Shown one piece after another: positions 60,098-64,000 of a stretch of DNA of 64,000 nucleotides (its first letter is position 1; each line of letters starts with the position of its first letter). Location: NCBI RefSeq assembly GCF_020520425.1, contig NC_079487.1:13067501-13131500 (forward strand), read 5' to 3'. Both the position numbers and the translations under genes were made by a program. This DNA is from Spinacia oleracea. Taxonomy: Eukaryota > Streptophyta > Magnoliopsida > Caryophyllales > Amaranthaceae. The notes below the pieces were generated by a model. It searched no databases, was not told the DNA's origin, and saw only the letters and a list, made by a program, of their open reading frames with translations.

Positions 60098-60263
60098 TGA
60101 TAGAGATAGAAATCTACTAGGATTTAATCTCTTAGGATATTTGATGTATATTAGACTTATAGTCATATTAGTGTTCCTAATCCTATTAGGAAACATAATG
60201 TAATCCCTATATATTTGATCAATGGAATACACTCCAATTCAAGGAGTTTAACACAATCTAACA
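60098..60263 (+). repeat. 5' LTR of copia element B (166 bp)
   Basis: Starts TGATAGAGATAG and ends CAATCTAACA directly before TGGTATCAGAGC. A TATATATT sequence near 60210 may be its TATA box. Confidence 0.8.
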
Positions 60264-60275
60264 TGGTATCAGAGC
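60264..60275 (+). other. Primer binding site of copia element B
   Basis: TGGTATCAGAGC directly after the LTR, complementary to initiator tRNA-Met. Confidence 0.9.
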
Positions 60276-60493
60276 TTAGGTTGTAGAAGTCGCTTCCACA
60301 AAATTCTTACTCTTTTAATTTGTCCGGTCTTGGTACTCTTCGTGTTGCGTCCCACAATACTTCCGCTTGTGTCTTTCTTTTCCCTGGAAACAGATTAGCG
60401 CCACCTCCCTAGTTCACAAATTAAAAGCTTTTTCTTCTTTATTTGTTAAAATCTTGTTTTACGCAAAGTAGTAGCCTTTCACATATTAACAAT

Positions 60494-63400
60494 ATGGGCA
60501 AAGATGGTGAGATGTCTTCTCCACCTACTTCAGAATGTCACCCGGCCTTGGGAGTCAACAATATCAAGAACGCTATCCCTGTTATTCTTGATCGTGAAAC
60601 GGTACAATTTTCTAATTGGGTTGAATTATTTGAATGTCATGCTCATGCCTTTAATGTTCTGGATCACATAGATCCAAATACTCCTAAACCTACCGATATT
60701 TCTGAAACTCTGTGGAAGCGTTTAGATTCGATTGTGAAACAATGGATCTATGGGACAATATCTAATGATTTATTGCAAACAATCCTCCGTCGAGGAGATA
60801 CGGCACAACAAATCTGGAACAAACTCAAGGGTATTTTTCAAGATAACAAAAACACCCAGGCGGTGTATCTTGAGAATCAATTCACTACTTTGCATCTGAA
60901 TAATTTTTCTGACGTTAATTCTTTTGCACTCACTTGAAAATCTTGGCAGATCAATTGGCTAATGTTGATCAACCGGTGACGGAACAAAAATTAGTATTAC
61001 GTCTTGTTGCAGGTCTTGTGAACACTGATTTTGACACCATTGCCACCATGATACAACAAACAGATCCTCTCCCTACTTTTGAGAACGCTCGAAATCGTCT
61101 ACTTGCTGAAGAAGAAAGGCGTTCCCATGACACTAGCGGCACAAATGCCGCCTTTTTTGCCCAACCACCACAACCGACGGCGGCCCATCCCAACCACCAG
61201 CCCGCCAGCCACCTCGCAACCTAGGCGGTGGCGACAGGGGTGGTGGTGGGAGAGGTCGTGGCCATGGTAGAGGGCGTGGGAGGGGGCGCGGGAGGGGGGC
61301 TGGAAACGCCAACCATCAGGCCCAATCCACCCCTCCTGTCCAACAACAACAACAGCTCCAGTGGGCCGGCCCAAGTCAGCCTCAATGGCCTGCCCAACCC
61401 CATTGTGCCAATGCACCGATCCAATATTCCCCACAGCAAGGGCAGCAGCAGTTTGGGCCTTCATACCAAGTGGCCCAGCAACAAATCCAACAGAATAGGC
61501 ATGCATCTCAGCCTTCTGTTCTTGGGCCAAGCCCATATCCGCGGTAGGCTTATTTTGGGCAACAATGCATTCAGCCCCAACAATACACCACGGAGCCCAT
61601 GACCCCAACGGACTTGGCTAATTCTTTTGCAACTATGGCACTACCGCAAGACCAATCTTGGTGCATGGATTCCGGTGCTTCGTCTCATATGACAAATAAC
61701 GGAGGTACTCTCATGCCCCTTTTTAATTTAAGCACTAATAATCATATTTTAGTTGGTAATGGTCATCGCATTCCGGTTATAGGTTATGGTCATACAACCC
61801 TTCCCCATCCCAAACCACCCTTAAATCTTCGTGATGTACTCTTTGCTCCTAAAATTATTAAAAATTTAATTTCCGTACGTAAATTCACCACCGATAATAA
61901 AGTTTCAATCAAATTTGACCCTAATGGTTTTTCTGTGAAGGATCTACGTACGGGGACTATACTCACGAGATGTGACAGTTCGGGGGACCTGTATCCTATC
62001 ACCACCAACATCCCATCCACATGTCTTGCAACCGCACTCACAACCACGTCACCAACCACTTGGCATAGTAGACTTGGCCATCCAGGACCACAAATTTTAA
62101 GCTTTCTTCGGACTAAGCAATTTATTTCTTGTAATAAGGGATATTATTCTGATTTTTGCAATTCTTGTCAATTAGGAAAACATACTCGTTTGCCGTTTCA
62201 TAATTCTTTAAGTACTACTGCTTGTGTGTTTGATATAATTGATGCTGATTTATGGACTTCTCCTATTCGTAGTAATAAAGGTCATAAATATTATTCAATA
62301 CTTTTGGATGATTTACCCATTTTGTGTGGACTATTCCCCTCCAATACAAATCACAAGCTTTTCAGTCTTTTCTGAATTTCCGCCAATATGTCCTAACTCA
62401 ATTTGAACGACCTATTAAATCCTTTCAATGTGACCATGGGAGGGAGTTTGACAATGACCCGTTTAAATTATTTTGTGTCCGGAATGGTATGGTTTTTCGT
62501 TTTTCTTGTCCCCACACGTCTTCACAGGATAGAAAAGATGAACGCATGATTAAAACTTTAAATAATATGTCCCGTACTCTCCTTTTTCATGCATCCATTC
62601 CCCCTTCCTATTGGGTAGACTCCCTTGAAACGGCCACATATTTACTTAATATTCTTCCCACCAAGACACTTGCTAACACTTCCCCTGCCGAAGTTTTGTT
62701 TCGCAAAATTCCATCTTATGAGCATATTAGGATTTTTGGGTGTCTATGTTTTCCTAATCTTTCGGCTACGGCCCCACACAAGCTAGCTCCACGGTCCGCT
62801 CCATGTGTATTTTTAGGATATCCATCCAACCATAGGGGTTATAAATGCTTAGATATTTCTTCTATGAAAATAATTATTTCCCGTCACGTCACTTTTGATG
62901 AGAACACCTTCCCTTTCCGGAGTTTGGGTCAATTTAAGGAAACTGATTACTCATTCCTAGACAAAACCGAGCCCAGCCCAGTTATGCAACACATATTGCG
63001 CAACCACATGGCTGCTGGCCCGAATCAAGGGGGCCCAGTTCGGCATCCACTGGATGTCGTTGGTCGCTCTCCACCTGGATTGGGCCTAGGGACTGAGCAA
63101 TCCGCCAGGCTAGTTCTCGTGAAAGCCAGCATGCCTCACAGTGGTCTGCCTCACGTGTGCAACATAATTATGCTGCTCCCAACTCCTTGTCGGGCCCATC
63201 GCACATGTAGGCCCAACAATTAAATCCCCCCCTTTTAACGGACCAGCAAACTCCCTCCCCCCCCTTCCCATACAATTCAGCGAGGCCCAATTACTCCCCT
63301 CCCCTGCCCACTGGACCTTCACTCTCCCAGCTTTGCCCAGCCCCGTTACACCCCACCTCCACTTCGGGGTGTTCATCCAATCCTGCCCACCAATCCTGCC

Positions 63401-64000
63401 CACCAGACCAGCCCCGCCTTCACCTCGCATCACCCGGAGCCAACATAGAATTGTTAAACCTAACCCTAAGTATGGTCTCACTATGCAACCCACTGGCTCC
63501 CCACTTCCAAAAAATCATAAGCTTGCCTTAAATGATCGTAACTGGAAGTGGCGATGCAAGATGAATATGGTGCTTGAATTAATACTGGTACATGGGATTT
63601 GGTGCCTAGACCTATGGGGGTGAATATTGTGAATTGTATGTGGATTTATTCTCACAAAGAAAATGATAAAGGTGACCTATTACGGCACAAAGCTAGACTT
63701 GTTTGTGATGGCAGGTCACAGGAAAAAGGCGCTGATTGTGATGAGACTTTCAGCCCAGTTGTCAAGCCGGCTACATTTCGTACTCTTCTGGGTCTAGCTA
63801 TGGCTAGAAAATGGTTCATTCATCAACTTGATGTGAAAAATGTCTTTTCACATGGTGATCTACAGGAGACGGTGTATATGCATCAACCTCCGGGATTTGT
63901 TGGCAGGCGAGCCCCAAATTATGTGTGCTTACTTAAGAAAGCACTTTATGGCTTAAAACAAGCTCCTCGTGCGTGGTATCAACGGTTTGCTAACTTTTTA
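60494..64000 (+). pseudogene. Copia element B gag-pol, disrupted and incomplete
   Basis: Gag starts at ATG 60494 (GKDGEMSSPPTSE) and shifts frame near 60930 and again near 61210, where an Arg-Gly and Gln-rich tail begins. A TAG at 61545 interrupts the tail. Protease DSGASSHM lies near 61670, the integrase zinc region at about 62060-62200, then a frame break near 62300. The integrase core follows with CDHGREF; the usual NGKAER is altered to DRKDER but keeps the Glu. The hinge to RT (about 63000-63600) is frameshifted. RT is readable from about 63610 (KARLVCDGRSQEKG, DETFSPVV, HQLDVKNVFSHG, LYGLKQAPRAW) to the window end. Not functional. Confidence 0.9.

Larger units (their letters stand above)
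60098..64000 (+). mobile_element. Ty1/copia element B, decayed, 3' end outside window
   Basis: A short 5' LTR (60098-60263), a TGGTATCAGAGC primer site and then gag, protease, integrase and RT in copia order, running off the right edge. Many frameshifts and stops. The 5 bp before the LTR are CTTTC; the matching TSD would lie beyond the window. Confidence 0.92.

Noticed and set aside
59954-60232. A 92-codon minus ORF as the missing first exon of the reductase
   Set aside because: It overlaps the copia LTR and lacks the conserved N-terminal reductase segment (GLGCMG and DTADVYG type motifs).
1-64000. A wholly new defence, RNA-editing or regulatory system
   Set aside because: I found none that the sequence supports. 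The closest candidates are the paired dyads and the antisense ORFs of the Tat-like elements, reported above with their limits.

Overview
This is nuclear DNA of a flowering plant, most likely a eudicot. Intron-containing genes with GT-AG borders (a subgroup-1 R2R3-MYB and an aldo-keto reductase) sit among Ty1/copia, Ty3/gypsy, LINE, CACTA and Stowaway-type elements. I cannot name the species from the sequence. Nothing here looks bacterial, and there is no CRISPR array, rRNA or tRNA gene.

Region 1-45.9 kb is a deep nest of transposons, which can be unpacked from exact target-site duplications (TSDs). The main host layer is a Tat-like gypsy element, called T1 here. It begins before base 1 and its 3' LTR is 31854-33316. 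T1 has a gag-protease ORF (1-326 plus 13438-14577), no visible reverse transcriptase or integrase, and a spliced antisense ORF of the DUF7745/plant-mobile-domain type (29927 to 15864, minus strand). A copia element (327-13432, TSD GGGGG) interrupts its gag-protease ORF. An apparently intact Athila-type gypsy element (16034-28289, minus strand, TSD AGCCC) interrupts its antisense ORF. The copia element is itself broken in gag by a related pair of back-to-back LTRs (4650-7494, TSD CAGAA).

T1 ends against 33317-40997, which looks like the right part of a CACTA transposon ending at 40997. This segment carries broken pieces of unrelated host genes: a kinesin-7 exon, a cyclopropane-fatty-acid synthase, and a MADS-box gene without its MADS domain. 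The CACTA end lies inside another LTR of the T1 family (41001-41894). That LTR in turn abuts a truncated antisense ORF and the LTR of a second Tat-like element (42377-45901), which is split by a 2980-bp solo LTR (42458-45437, TSD TTGCA).

Region 46-64 kb is more gene-like. A Stowaway-type element (46587-50920) is split by a 5'-truncated LINE (46880-50841, 14-bp TSD). Then come a complete three-exon R2R3-MYB gene (52290-53591, plus) and the last four exons of an aldo-keto reductase gene (59221-55798, minus). The first exon of that gene is not in the window, because a degenerate copia element starts at 60098 and runs past the right edge.

The most unusual pattern is that several unrelated elements carry arrays of short GC-rich dyads or repeats in their LTRs, leaders or UTRs: CGCCCAGG/CCTGGGCG in T1, CCACAAC/GTTGTGG in the Athila element, and GCGAGC/GCTCGC plus CGGAAA repeats in the copia element.
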